From positions 21,986 to 85,985 of the forward strand of contig NZ_CAJGZQ010000017.1 of assembly GCF_904846185.1 (NCBI RefSeq): 64,000 nt of DNA. The letters run 5' to 3'. Of this stretch, positions 49,855 to 57,755 are shown in pieces. Each line of letters begins with the position of its first letter. The first letter of the stretch is position 1. The notes beneath the pieces are model-generated. The model did no database searches, had not been told where the DNA came from, and saw only the letters and a program-made list of their open reading frames with translations. The position numbers and the translations under genes were made by a program. Source of the DNA: Psychrobacter immobilis (GTDB lineage: Bacteria > Pseudomonadota > Gammaproteobacteria > Pseudomonadales > Moraxellaceae).

Positions 49855-50226
49855 ATGAACCACCATGCTTTATTAAAAACCACTACTACAGCTAGTATGA
49901 TTGCAGTGTTGCTGACGATAACGACTGGCTGTGTCACCGCACCTGGTTATAATGCTTACGGCGACCTTTACGAAAATGTTTATAAAGACAGTAAGGTCTA
50001 CAAAAAGCACAAGAAGACCATCAACTCCATTGATAAAGAGCTTTATCAGCCTGCTATCGAGCAAAGGGCTGCGAATAAAGTCAGCAATATGGGTTATCGA
50101 GTCAAAGACGTCAAATACAAAAAGGGTGACAGTAAAATAAAAGTAAAAGCCAAAAGCGGCAGTGAAGATTACAAAATCGAGCTTGGCTATCCGAGTTATA
50201 ACGTGATTAAGATCAAAGAGGACTGA
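49855..50226 (+). CDS. Small lipoprotein, one copy of the same unrecognised domain
   Basis: 123 aa from ATG 49855 (agagga upstream; a TTG one codon earlier is not needed). Signal peptide to C26. The body (about 55-123: QPAIEQRAANKVSNMGYRVKDVKY, then EDYKIELGYPSYNVIKIKED) is clearly homologous to the second domain of the preceding protein. Located 296 bp downstream on the same strand, with a repeat and a terminator between. A duplicated gene pair; function unknown. Confidence 0.75.
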   Translation: MNHHALLKTTTTASMIAVLLTITTGCVTAPGYNAYGDLYENVYKDSKVYKKHKKTINSIDKELYQPAIEQRAANKVSNMGYRVKDVKYKKGDSKIKVKAKSGSEDYKIELGYPSYNVIKIKED

Positions 50227-50235
50227 TAGCTAACC

Positions 50236-50547
50236 CTAAAAGTCTAATACCTCAATCACATCATAGGCAGGTGTTTCATAAGGATGCGCCTGCTTTAACG
50301 CCTCGACGACCCGTTTAATATCAGCATCAGCCGCTACCATTTCTACCCGCCATTCCTCAACGGTTTCCAGTCGATCATGTGCTCCAATATTTGGATTACT
50401 GCCTGCCAGTGGCCTAAATTGCCCTATTCCCTGCACTTGCCAACAGCACTGTTCATAATTGCCAATCGTCCCAGCGCCCGCCGAAAATAAAGCGGACTTT
50501 ACCTGCTCTAATGCTGTATCTGGAATAAAAACCGTCAGTTTATACAT
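50236..50547 (-). CDS. Nif3/YqfO-like small protein
   Basis: 103 aa. MYKLTVFIPDTALEQVKSALFSAGAGTIGNYEQCCW and the C-terminal HPYETPAYDVIEV match the YqfO-type small domain found alone or inserted in Nif3-family (DUF34) proteins. It is a stand-alone ferredoxin-like domain; function unknown, possibly metal or nucleotide related. ATG has aaggaag upstream. Convergent with the lipoprotein gene with a 9-bp gap. Confidence 0.88.
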   Translation of the reverse strand: MYKLTVFIPDTALEQVKSALFSAGAGTIGNYEQCCWQVQGIGQFRPLAGSNPNIGAHDRLETVEEWRVEMVAADADIKRVVEALKQAHPYETPAYDVIEVLDF

Positions 50548-50600
50548 GTATTACTTCCTTCCAGTCTATTTAGAAAAACAGCCATCAACTATCAATCTTA

Positions 50601-51254
50601 CTATTTTTTGGATAACGAAGGATGGTCAGTCCAAATGTAGCGCAATAACCACTCTTTTGCCTCGCCCGCATAATCAATGCCAATCCGTGGACGCACCGAT
50701 ACTGGTGGCTTACAACCGTCTTCTTCTACCCAAACGGCTGATGCTGGATGAATAGATTTGCCATACAAGTCACGGTCGATTTGTAAACGCTTGGTCAGCT
50801 TACCGGGACCAGCGAACTGCTTGGGATGAATCAGTTGTTGGTCTAAGCTCAATAATTGCTCATCTCGCAGGCGATCACTATCTTCTGCTAAAAACCCTGC
50901 GCGTATCAGCACCGACTCAGGGGAGTCGATAGCACCACTGATTAAATTGAGCATATGATGGACGCCATAAGTTAAATATACATAAAAAACGCCACCTTGC
51001 TCATACATGATTTCAGTGCGCGGCGTTCGATTGCCAGCATGTGAATGACAAGCGGGATCGCCCACACCGATGTAAGCTTCAGTTTCTGAGATGCGCATAC
51101 GCAATATTTTAGTCGTGCCATCCGTATCTAACAGCTTTCTACACAGCACTTTACCTATTAAGTCAGCAGCGACCACACAGGTTGGTCGAGTAAACCATGA
51201 TGGCTCTAAAATAGTAGGCTCAGTGTCAGTAGTAGATGGTTTTGAAGACGGCAT
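50601..51254 (-). CDS. DNA-3-methyladenine glycosylase (MPG/AAG family)
   Basis: 217 aa. Removes alkylated purines (3-methyladenine, hypoxanthine) in base-excision repair. Family motifs: WFTRPTCVVAADLIGKVLCRKL at the start, ISETEAYIGVGDPACHS with the catalytic Glu, RTEIMYEQGGVFYVYLTYGVHHMLN, and the product loop GPGKLTKRLQID. No ribosome-binding site is obvious at the ATG (51254). Followed by the Nif3-like gene 53 bp downstream on the same strand. Confidence 0.92.
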   Translation of the reverse strand: MPSSKPSTTDTEPTILEPSWFTRPTCVVAADLIGKVLCRKLLDTDGTTKILRMRISETEAYIGVGDPACHSHAGNRTPRTEIMYEQGGVFYVYLTYGVHHMLNLISGAIDSPESVLIRAGFLAEDSDRLRDEQLLSLDQQLIHPKQFAGPGKLTKRLQIDRDLYGKSIHPASAVWVEEDGCKPPVSVRPRIGIDYAGEAKEWLLRYIWTDHPSLSKK

Positions 51255-51346
51255 ACCATAAGCCTTATTTTTGTATGTATCTTTATTATAAGAACAGTAG
51301 TCTCACAAGTCGTGCAAATTGTATAAGATTTCAGTAATTTTTTGCA

Positions 51347-51379
51347 TAAAAAAACTGAGCACATGGCTCAGTTTTTTTT
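51347..51379 (-). terminator. Intrinsic terminator of purC
   Basis: ACTGAGC/GCTCAGT perfect stem (51354-51360 with 51366-51372), loop ACATG, and T7 on the minus strand, 41 bp past the purC stop. T8 on the plus side makes it two-way. Confidence 0.92.
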
Positions 51380-51419
51380 ACGCTAAAGATTGACCTGCAG
51401 TGCAGTGCCAATCAAACAT

Positions 51420-52133
51420 CTAGCTTAATGGCACACCAATACGGTTAGCCACTTCTTCATAAGCTTCAATGACATCGCCTAATGATTGACGGAAGCGGTC
51501 TTTATCCAGCTTCTTCTTAGTCGTCTTGTCCCAAATACGGCAGCCATCTGGTGAAAACTCATCCCCTAAGACGATACGGTCATGGAACACACCAAATTCT
51601 AGTTTGAAATCAACCAGTATCAAATCACCTGCTTCGAATAACGCATTTAACACTTCATTTACTTGATGAGTCAGCTCTTCCATTCTTGCCAGTTGTGCTT
51701 CGGTTGCCCAGCCAAGAGACACAGCAAGTGACTCATTGACCATTGGATCACCCAGCGCATCATCTTTATAAAACAGCTCATAAGTAGGTGGCGTCAATGC
51801 TTGCCCTTCTTCTAAGCCTAAACGACGCACCAAACTGCCCGCAGCAAAGTTACGCACCACGCACTCAACCGGAATCATATCCAAACGCTTGACCAATACT
51901 TCATCTTCAGACAATTGCTTTTCAAAATGCGTTTCGATACCAGCATCAGCCAGTTTTTGCATGATGAAAGCATTAAAACGATTATTGACGACGCCTTTGC
52001 GGGCTAACTGTTCAATACGCTTGCCATCAAGCGCTGAAGTATCATCACGGAAATGTAGAATCAAAAGATCATTATCTTCAGTTTCATAGACAGATTTGGC
52101 TTTGCCTTTATACAGCAGTTGTTGCTTTTGCAT
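51420..52133 (-). CDS. purC: SAICAR synthase
   Basis: 237 aa. Joins aspartate to CAIR in purine synthesis. [10 protein letters not shown] at the N-terminus, [33 protein letters not shown] and LVDFKLEFG are the family signatures. Start ATG with agga about 10 bases upstream. It follows the BamC-like lipoprotein and dapA on the same strand, as in E. coli (dapA-bamC-purC), with 130 bp between lipoprotein and purC. Long-range TCAGCGG/CCGCTGA pairing is possible in that spacer. Confidence 0.96.
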   Translation of the reverse strand: MQKQQLLYKGKAKSVYETEDNDLLILHFRDDTSALDGKRIEQLARKGVVNNRFNAFIMQKLADAGIETHFEKQLSEDEVLVKRLDMIPVECVVRNFAAGSLVRRLGLEEGQALTPPTYELFYKDDALGDPMVNESLAVSLGWATEAQLARMEELTHQVNEVLNALFEAGDLILVDFKLEFGVFHDRIVLGDEFSPDGCRIWDKTTKKKLDKDRFRQSLGDVIEAYEEVANRIGVPLS

Positions 52134-52263
52134 TATGGGAATTCCTGTTCGTTCAAGCTTATGTGGTAAAAACGCGCAGCGACCGCTGATTTTTGTATGA
52201 CAGAATGAATAATATTTACATTAATCACTGTAAAATGTCAGCGGTATAAATAAGGGAATAGCT

Positions 52264-52578
52264 TTAATTCGAAGGACTACTGACAGCGCGCTCAGGCTTC
52301 GGTAGCTGGTACTGATTACCTGATTCGTTCTGTAATTTCAGCGTATTTGCACCAGCATTAGGAGTTGCATACAAAGGTACAAAAGGCGCTGGTTCTTTGT
52401 TAGCAGGCAGCTCTATTGGCACAAGCTTCTTGCTTTGCTGATATTCTAAGCTACCATTGTCACGCTTACCAAGTAAGTTTTTAGCACTTTGGCAACCGCT
52501 CAATACTAAAGTACTTCCCAATATTAAGGTCAGCAGCGCAGGGAATATTTTTGCAGTCGGTGATGATGTTTTCATCAT
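52264..52578 (-). CDS. Short BamC-like lipoprotein (N-terminal segment only)
   Basis: 104 aa from tandem ATGs (52578/52575) with agagag upstream. Signal peptide to a lipobox SGC (C29) gives a mature protein of about 76 residues. Sequence features such as LEYQQSKKLVPIELP and PFVPLY, and disorder throughout, resemble the flexible N-terminal part of BamC, which binds BamD in the outer-membrane beta-barrel machine. The two folded helix-grip domains of full BamC (about 340 aa) are absent. Position between dapA and purC matches bamC in E. coli and Pseudomonas. Assignment rests mainly on order and lipoprotein nature. Confidence 0.7.
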   Translation of the reverse strand: MMKTSSPTAKIFPALLTLILGSTLVLSGCQSAKNLLGKRDNGSLEYQQSKKLVPIELPANKEPAPFVPLYATPNAGANTLKLQNESGNQYQLPKPERAVSSPSN

Positions 52579-52613
52579 ATTATCTCTCTGAGTTAGCATT
52601 TACACGCATCATT

Positions 52614-53519
52614 TTATAATAAGTTCGCACGCACCAAGGCTTCATCAATAGTGGCATGATGTTGTTCAGCCAACCATACCAAAGGCAGACGAATACCAGT
52701 ATCTATCATACCCATTTTATGAAGCGCATATTTTGCTGGGATAGGACTTGACTCAATAAATAAGTCACGGTGTAAATGCTTGACCACATCATGGACTTTA
52801 TGAGCCGCATCAAAATCACCACGAAGCGCCGCTGTAAAAGTCTCGCTCATCGCTTTTGGGGCGACGTTGGCGGTGACTGAGATATTACCTTTACCACCGA
52901 ATTGCATCAAATCAAGCGCCGTACCGTCATCGCCAGAGAGCACGACGATTCTATCGCCCACTGCTTTGATCAATTGCTCACCGCGAGCGATAGAGCCTGT
53001 GGCATCTTTAATCGCAACGATATTATCGATATCAGCCAGACGTTCTACGGTCTCTTGTGCAATATCAACGACCGTACGTCCTGGCACATTATAAAGCATC
53101 TGCGGGATATTCACCGCGCGCGCGATAGCCTTATAATGTTGGTATAAGCCTTCTTGTGGCGGCTTGTTATAATAAGGCGCAACCAATAGCGCACAATCTG
53201 CACCAGCGTCGGCAGCATCTTGGGTCAGCTTAATGGCTTCCATCGTATTATTGGCACCTGTGCCAGCAATCACTGGTACACGACCTTTGACATGCTGAAC
53301 AAAGTAGCGAATAACATCGCTGTGCTCTTGCATAGATAGGGTCGCTGACTCGCCAGTAGTACCAACGGCAACGAGGCAATGTGTGCCTTGCTCAATCTGC
53401 CAATCTATGAGATCCGCCAGACGTTTATAATCGACCGTGCCGTCAGGATGCATGGGCGTTACCAAGGCTACCATTGAGCCTTGTAGTCGGGTTTTGATCT
53501 CGTCGTATGCTGTGCTCAT
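52614..53519 (-). CDS. dapA: 4-hydroxy-tetrahydrodipicolinate synthase
   Basis: 301 aa. Condenses pyruvate and aspartate semialdehyde in lysine and meso-diaminopimelate synthesis. MVALVTPMHPDGTVD, VGTTGESATLSMQEH, APYYNKPPQEGLYQHY and YNVPGRT are intact, and the Schiff-base lysine lies in IVAIKDATG. ATG with aagg at 8 bases. It is the first gene of dapA - bamC-like - purC. Confidence 0.97.
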   Translation of the reverse strand: MSTAYDEIKTRLQGSMVALVTPMHPDGTVDYKRLADLIDWQIEQGTHCLVAVGTTGESATLSMQEHSDVIRYFVQHVKGRVPVIAGTGANNTMEAIKLTQDAADAGADCALLVAPYYNKPPQEGLYQHYKAIARAVNIPQMLYNVPGRTVVDIAQETVERLADIDNIVAIKDATGSIARGEQLIKAVGDRIVVLSGDDGTALDLMQFGGKGNISVTANVAPKAMSETFTAALRGDFDAAHKVHDVVKHLHRDLFIESSPIPAKYALHKMGMIDTGIRLPLVWLAEQHHATIDEALVRANLL

Positions 53520-53957
53520 AACCGTGCCTTACTGTATTATCCTAGCTTTTTTCAAAGCTGTCACATGATAGGTCGTTGGCAAGTGTCAATGATTACGTCT
53601 ACGCCTGTACTCATATTGTGTACATTCATAGGCGCCATTGGCAATATCTTGCTTGATATTAATGCTGAGTATTTTTTATGATCAATCTTTTTCTATGATA
53701 AAAGCGTTCGCAATATAGATGCTAAAAATCGTCTTGGCCTTATTTTTGCCAATGACCGACAACGCTTATTTAATACTAAAAATAGAATAATAAAAACGCC
53801 TGCTAGTGTAGCATATTTTGATTTGACCGCTATCAATCAATTAACGTTCAATCAATTGAATTGCTGACATGCCGTTACAACCTACAAACCAACAGCCTTA
53901 TTATTCAACTCTCAGTTTAGCGCAATGAATCAGCGCTGATAAGTCTTTTGAGTCATG
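53520..53957. other. Intergenic, no recognised feature
   Basis: 438 bases between the MPE-like gene stop and the dapA start, both minus strand. It should hold the dapA promoter. No repeat, hairpin or ORF with a start signal was found. Confidence 0.4.
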
Positions 53958-55166
53958 TTAACGAATCGTCAACACATCGATAGTGGGGCGATACAAGCGA
54001 AAAGGCAACCCTCGTGTACCAATACCGCTACTGACAAATATCTGCGCACTGCCATGTTGGTATAAACCCCGCTGCTTACCCATGCGGCTATTATTCAACA
54101 GGGTTGACTGCTCGCTACTACGTGCGATATTTTTTTGTTTTTGTGCCAACCATATATTTTTTTGAATCGCCTTTGCTGCACCAGTAATCAATAGTGGTCG
54201 TGGCTGTAAGGATTTTGGCAAATCGCTAATACTATCAAATCGTGAAGCCAAGATGATGACGGGCTTCGTGGTATTAGCAATTTCAGCACCAAGCGCGGCT
54301 TTATCAGACGCATTTGCCTCTTCAATATCAGCAAACTGTTTAGGAACATCTTGCCAGCCGCAAAGCACGGCGACGGTTGGGCTATTTTCCAAATTTTGCT
54401 GTCTAAAACCCTCTTTATTATTTTTAGAATAACTCGCACTGGGCATTACTGGAAGCGCATTAGTAGCCCTAGTACATTTAAGTGGCAGCGAGGTACACTG
54501 TTGACCAATATAGCTGATATCAAGCACATCAAAGGCACTGGACAACGTATCTTCTAATAGCGGCTGTCCTTGCTTAGTCGTATTAATCGATTGATAACGC
54601 AAGTCAGAGGTACTCATCACTGTATAAATAGGCTTATTAACCCCTTTAAACAACATGAGCTGACCCACTAAATCAGCACTTGGGTAATACAACCAGTCGC
54701 CCGTAATTAGCACCGCATCTGCTGGTAACGCATTGATGGTAGCAACCAGTTTACGGATATGACGCGGCTTGCCGCTATACAAGCCTATGCGTAAATCAGC
54801 CAATACGGCAACCGTCAGCGGTGTGGATAAATCTAAGTCGATTGCATGATGATCTAAACGTAAACGATTGGGTTGTATCACCACGGTATAAAAATAGAAC
54901 CCCATTGCAAATACGGCCACTAGCACGAGTGTCAGTGATAGCTGCGGCAGTATCGGCAACATTTCTTGCGACCAACCTATCACCAACAGCAAAGCCCAAA
55001 CGGGCATAGTATAGGAAGCATAATAGAGTGCCAACTTCAACCAAATACGCATAAAACGTTTGGTAGGATTGGCATTGAACGTTTGTAATCCTGACCACAG
55101 TATAATATACGCAAGCAATACTGCTACCGTAGAGATACTTAGGATATAAAGAGCATGGTCAGTCAT
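53958..55166 (-). CDS. Metallophosphoesterase-fold protein lacking metal ligands
   Basis: 402 aa. Three membrane helices (about 5-28, 44-66, 73-97) precede a YkuE-like calcineurin-type domain that ends with the family C-terminal signature SSGIGTRGLPFRLYRPTI (379-396). The metal motifs are eroded: DxH is D124-L-R126, GD is kept (G156-D157), GNHD is STSD (185-188), the SH of the next motif is SR (308-309), and GHTH is GAAK (329-332). Catalysis by the normal two-metal mechanism is therefore unlikely. The frame is long and intact, so the protein is probably a binding or structural pseudo-enzyme in the inner membrane. Monocistronic; ATG has agg. Confidence 0.8.
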   Translation of the reverse strand: MTDHALYILSISTVAVLLAYIILWSGLQTFNANPTKRFMRIWLKLALYYASYTMPVWALLLVIGWSQEMLPILPQLSLTLVLVAVFAMGFYFYTVVIQPNRLRLDHHAIDLDLSTPLTVAVLADLRIGLYSGKPRHIRKLVATINALPADAVLITGDWLYYPSADLVGQLMLFKGVNKPIYTVMSTSDLRYQSINTTKQGQPLLEDTLSSAFDVLDISYIGQQCTSLPLKCTRATNALPVMPSASYSKNNKEGFRQQNLENSPTVAVLCGWQDVPKQFADIEEANASDKAALGAEIANTTKPVIILASRFDSISDLPKSLQPRPLLITGAAKAIQKNIWLAQKQKNIARSSEQSTLLNNSRMGKQRGLYQHGSAQIFVSSGIGTRGLPFRLYRPTIDVLTIR

Positions 55167-55231
55167 AATTACCTGATGGTTACGAGAGAGTATGAGCCTA
55201 GCAACTGGCTTACCCTATATTAGAACGTATA

Positions 55232-55251
55232 GAGCGATAAATAAATCGCTC
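55232..55251. other. Perfect 7-bp hairpin
   Basis: GAGCGAT/ATCGCTC around a 6-base loop, between the MPE-like gene start and the degP-like stop. No T run, so termination is doubtful. Confidence 0.3.
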
Positions 55252-55427
55252 CATGAATAAGTTAGTGACAATGTTAGATTATTTTAAGTCATGGGTAAAA
55301 AAATCAGCCATTATAGGGGTCGAGCTGTATCATAGACAAGTAGAATTATTGACGCGCCTGTTATGCCATGCTCAATTGCTGCCCCGACTACCCATTACTC
55401 CTACCAAGTTATCAAAGCTATCAAGGC

Positions 55428-56882
55428 TTACTCAATACGTAAACCAATAATCGCGGGAATACCTTGGCGGATAATTTCAATGGTCACTACACCCTTTTTG
55501 GGCAATGAGGAGATAGCGCTTGAAAAATCCGTGACCTTTTTAATTGGCTTTTGGTGAAAATTGGTAATCACATCACCTGCCAATAGACCTGAGCGCGCCG
55601 CCAATCCCGTTGGGTCAACTGTGGTAACCAAAATGCCAGTTTTATTGTCCACGGCGATTTCTGCTTGCTCATCGGCAGTCAAGTTACGTAAACGCAAGCC
55701 TAACTGCACCTCATCATTCTGCTGATCGCCGCCTTGTGCTCTCACATCATTAGGCGCATAAGTAAGCTTGCCGCTGATGGTCATCTGCTGACCATTACGC
55801 TGAATCTGTGCGCGGAAGCTATCGCTCGGTTTGGCACGATTGAGCAGGTTTAATAAATCTGAGGCGCGCATAATTTGCACATCATTATATTGCAAAATGA
55901 TATCGCCAGGTTTTAAACCAGCTTTTTGTGCTGGTGAGTCTGGTGATACCCTGGTCAATAGTGCACCTTGAGGACGATCTAGATTATAAGCTTCCGCTAA
56001 ATTTCGATCGATGTCTTGCGGATAAATACCTAAATAAGCACGTACCACTTCGCCATCGGTTTTTAGCTGCTCGTAAATATCCATCGCCGCATCAATCGGA
56101 ATGGAAAACGACAGACCCATGTAACCACCTGTACCACTAAAGATACGCGAATTAATACCAATCACTTCACCGCGCTGATTAAATAGTGGACCGCCTGAGT
56201 TACCAGGGTTCAATGCCACGTCTGTTTGGATAAATGGCACGCTGGTATCGCGTGAAAAACTGCGTGATTTAGCACTGACAATGCCCGCCGATGCTGAGTA
56301 ATCAAAACCAAATGGCGAACCAATGGCTAGCACTGGTTCCCCTACTTTCAGAGCATTTGAGTCGCCGATAGGCAAAGCGGGAAATTGGTTGCCCGAGACT
56401 TTTAGCACTGCCACATCAGAGCGCTCATCACTACCAACCAAGGTTGCATCAAGCTCCGTTCTATCGTTAAGAGTAACAGTGATTTTATCAGCGCCCTCCA
56501 CCACATGATGGTTGGTTAGCATATAACCATCGGCGGTGACAAAAAAGGCCGTGCCATAAGCATGCTCAATTGCTGGCGTGGCAGCCTGATCAGGAATACG
56601 TAAACGATCACCAAAGAACTGCCGCAACAATTCGGCTGTTTGGGCTTGGGCAAGCTCAGCCTCGCTGACGGTCTTGGTGACATTTACGCGGGCAACGGCT
56701 GGGGTAACTTGCTGTACTAATTCAGAAAAATCCGCCGTGGTGACGACAGCTTGAGCGCTCGCCATGGCGGTGGCAGTGACGCCAGCAACCATCGAGGTAC
56801 TGACAGCAAGCACCAGCGCACTACGTTTTAACCAATGCGGCACATAAAACTTAGATTGCGATGTAAGCGTATTGATAGGCAT
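55428..56882 (-). CDS. DegP/MucD-type periplasmic serine protease
   Basis: 484 aa from ATG 56882 (ggagg at 5-6 bases; four codons shorter than the longest frame). A signal peptide (about 1-43, ending AMASA) exports it. Trypsin-like triad: His in LTNHHVVEGAD, Asp in RSDVAVLKV, Ser in NPGNSGGPL. Two PDZ domains follow (about 265-355 and 385-480). It removes or refolds misfolded envelope proteins. DegP, DegQ and MucD are not told apart by this evidence. Monocistronic. Confidence 0.94.
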   Translation of the reverse strand: MPINTLTSQSKFYVPHWLKRSALVLAVSTSMVAGVTATAMASAQAVVTTADFSELVQQVTPAVARVNVTKTVSEAELAQAQTAELLRQFFGDRLRIPDQAATPAIEHAYGTAFFVTADGYMLTNHHVVEGADKITVTLNDRTELDATLVGSDERSDVAVLKVSGNQFPALPIGDSNALKVGEPVLAIGSPFGFDYSASAGIVSAKSRSFSRDTSVPFIQTDVALNPGNSGGPLFNQRGEVIGINSRIFSGTGGYMGLSFSIPIDAAMDIYEQLKTDGEVVRAYLGIYPQDIDRNLAEAYNLDRPQGALLTRVSPDSPAQKAGLKPGDIILQYNDVQIMRASDLLNLLNRAKPSDSFRAQIQRNGQQMTISGKLTYAPNDVRAQGGDQQNDEVQLGLRLRNLTADEQAEIAVDNKTGILVTTVDPTGLAARSGLLAGDVITNFHQKPIKKVTDFSSAISSLPKKGVVTIEIIRQGIPAIIGLRIE

Positions 56883-57755
56883 GTTGTCCTCCATATAAGT
56901 AATCGTTGTTATTTTTAATGGTTATGTTTTGGCTAGTGACGTGTATACGATGTTTTAATTTTAACCAAGTCCGTATATGACAAACGTTGCATCGGCACTG
57001 AATGTTATGGCGGCCAACCTTTTTAGTCGCCATCTAGTCGTTTATTAGATTACTGTTTTTTATACCCTTATGCCATCGACCATTCACCTTTCCTTATATA
57101 AACACCCCAAAACAATGATAATCCTCGCTAGGTGCATGATAAAGACGGCTACTGTATGATAAGTCATCGTGCTGCTTTGTCATTATCCCGATCATGTAGG
57201 ATAACCCAAGGCGCGATTATTTGACCCAGTTATTGTATAGTTTTAACGCTGCCTACTGATATCGTGCTAGATACGGCCTTGCTCAGCATGAAATAAAAGC
57301 ATGTTATGATAGCAAGCCAAATAACTTTTCAAGCAAACTAAAGTCTATAAATAATCGTTATTGACTATTTTTTTATAAAGCTGGCTATTATCACCCTTAT
57401 TTTTCATCTTTTGCATCACTAGAATAATGCGATGGTCGATTCAAGATAAATGGATAAAGAAAGTCGCGTGACAGTACTATCAATAATAGACTGAGCGAGC
57501 TTGATGCCATATACGATTTATATAAGATTAACGATTTTTTCTAGCAATGCTTTTGTCTTTACTACTCTATAGTAGTTATATCATATCTGGCTCATGTTGT
57601 GATTCATGATGGATACCATTGTCGTCGCTTACGTTTTATAGAGATGTGTCTCTATAGCGAGTAGCGTCAACTTATTACTATACTACTGGCAGCCGTTACT
57701 CTAAAAAAGCGGTTGATAGCTATAAAATACGACAAGATTATAAAAGGATCAATTT
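56883..57755. other. Longest intergenic region (873 bp)
   Basis: Lies between divergent degP-like and antiporter genes. It contains repeat copy C (57431-57530) and a weak promoter candidate (TTGACT 57361-57366, 19 bases, TATTAT 57386-57391). No other feature or supported ORF seen. Confidence 0.5.
57431..57530. repeat. Short interspersed repeat, copy C (about 100 bp, inverted)
   Basis: Reverse orientation relative to copies A and B. Positions 57487-57524 match the reverse complement of copy B at about 31 of 38 bases, and GGTCGATTCAA.ATAA near 57434 matches its other end. The outer TATAGTC/GACTATA ends are eroded here. Confidence 0.6.

Noticed and set aside
55253..55450. 65-codon open frame opposite the end of the degP-like gene
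   Set aside because: No start signal, overlaps the well-supported protease gene, and no recognisable sequence.
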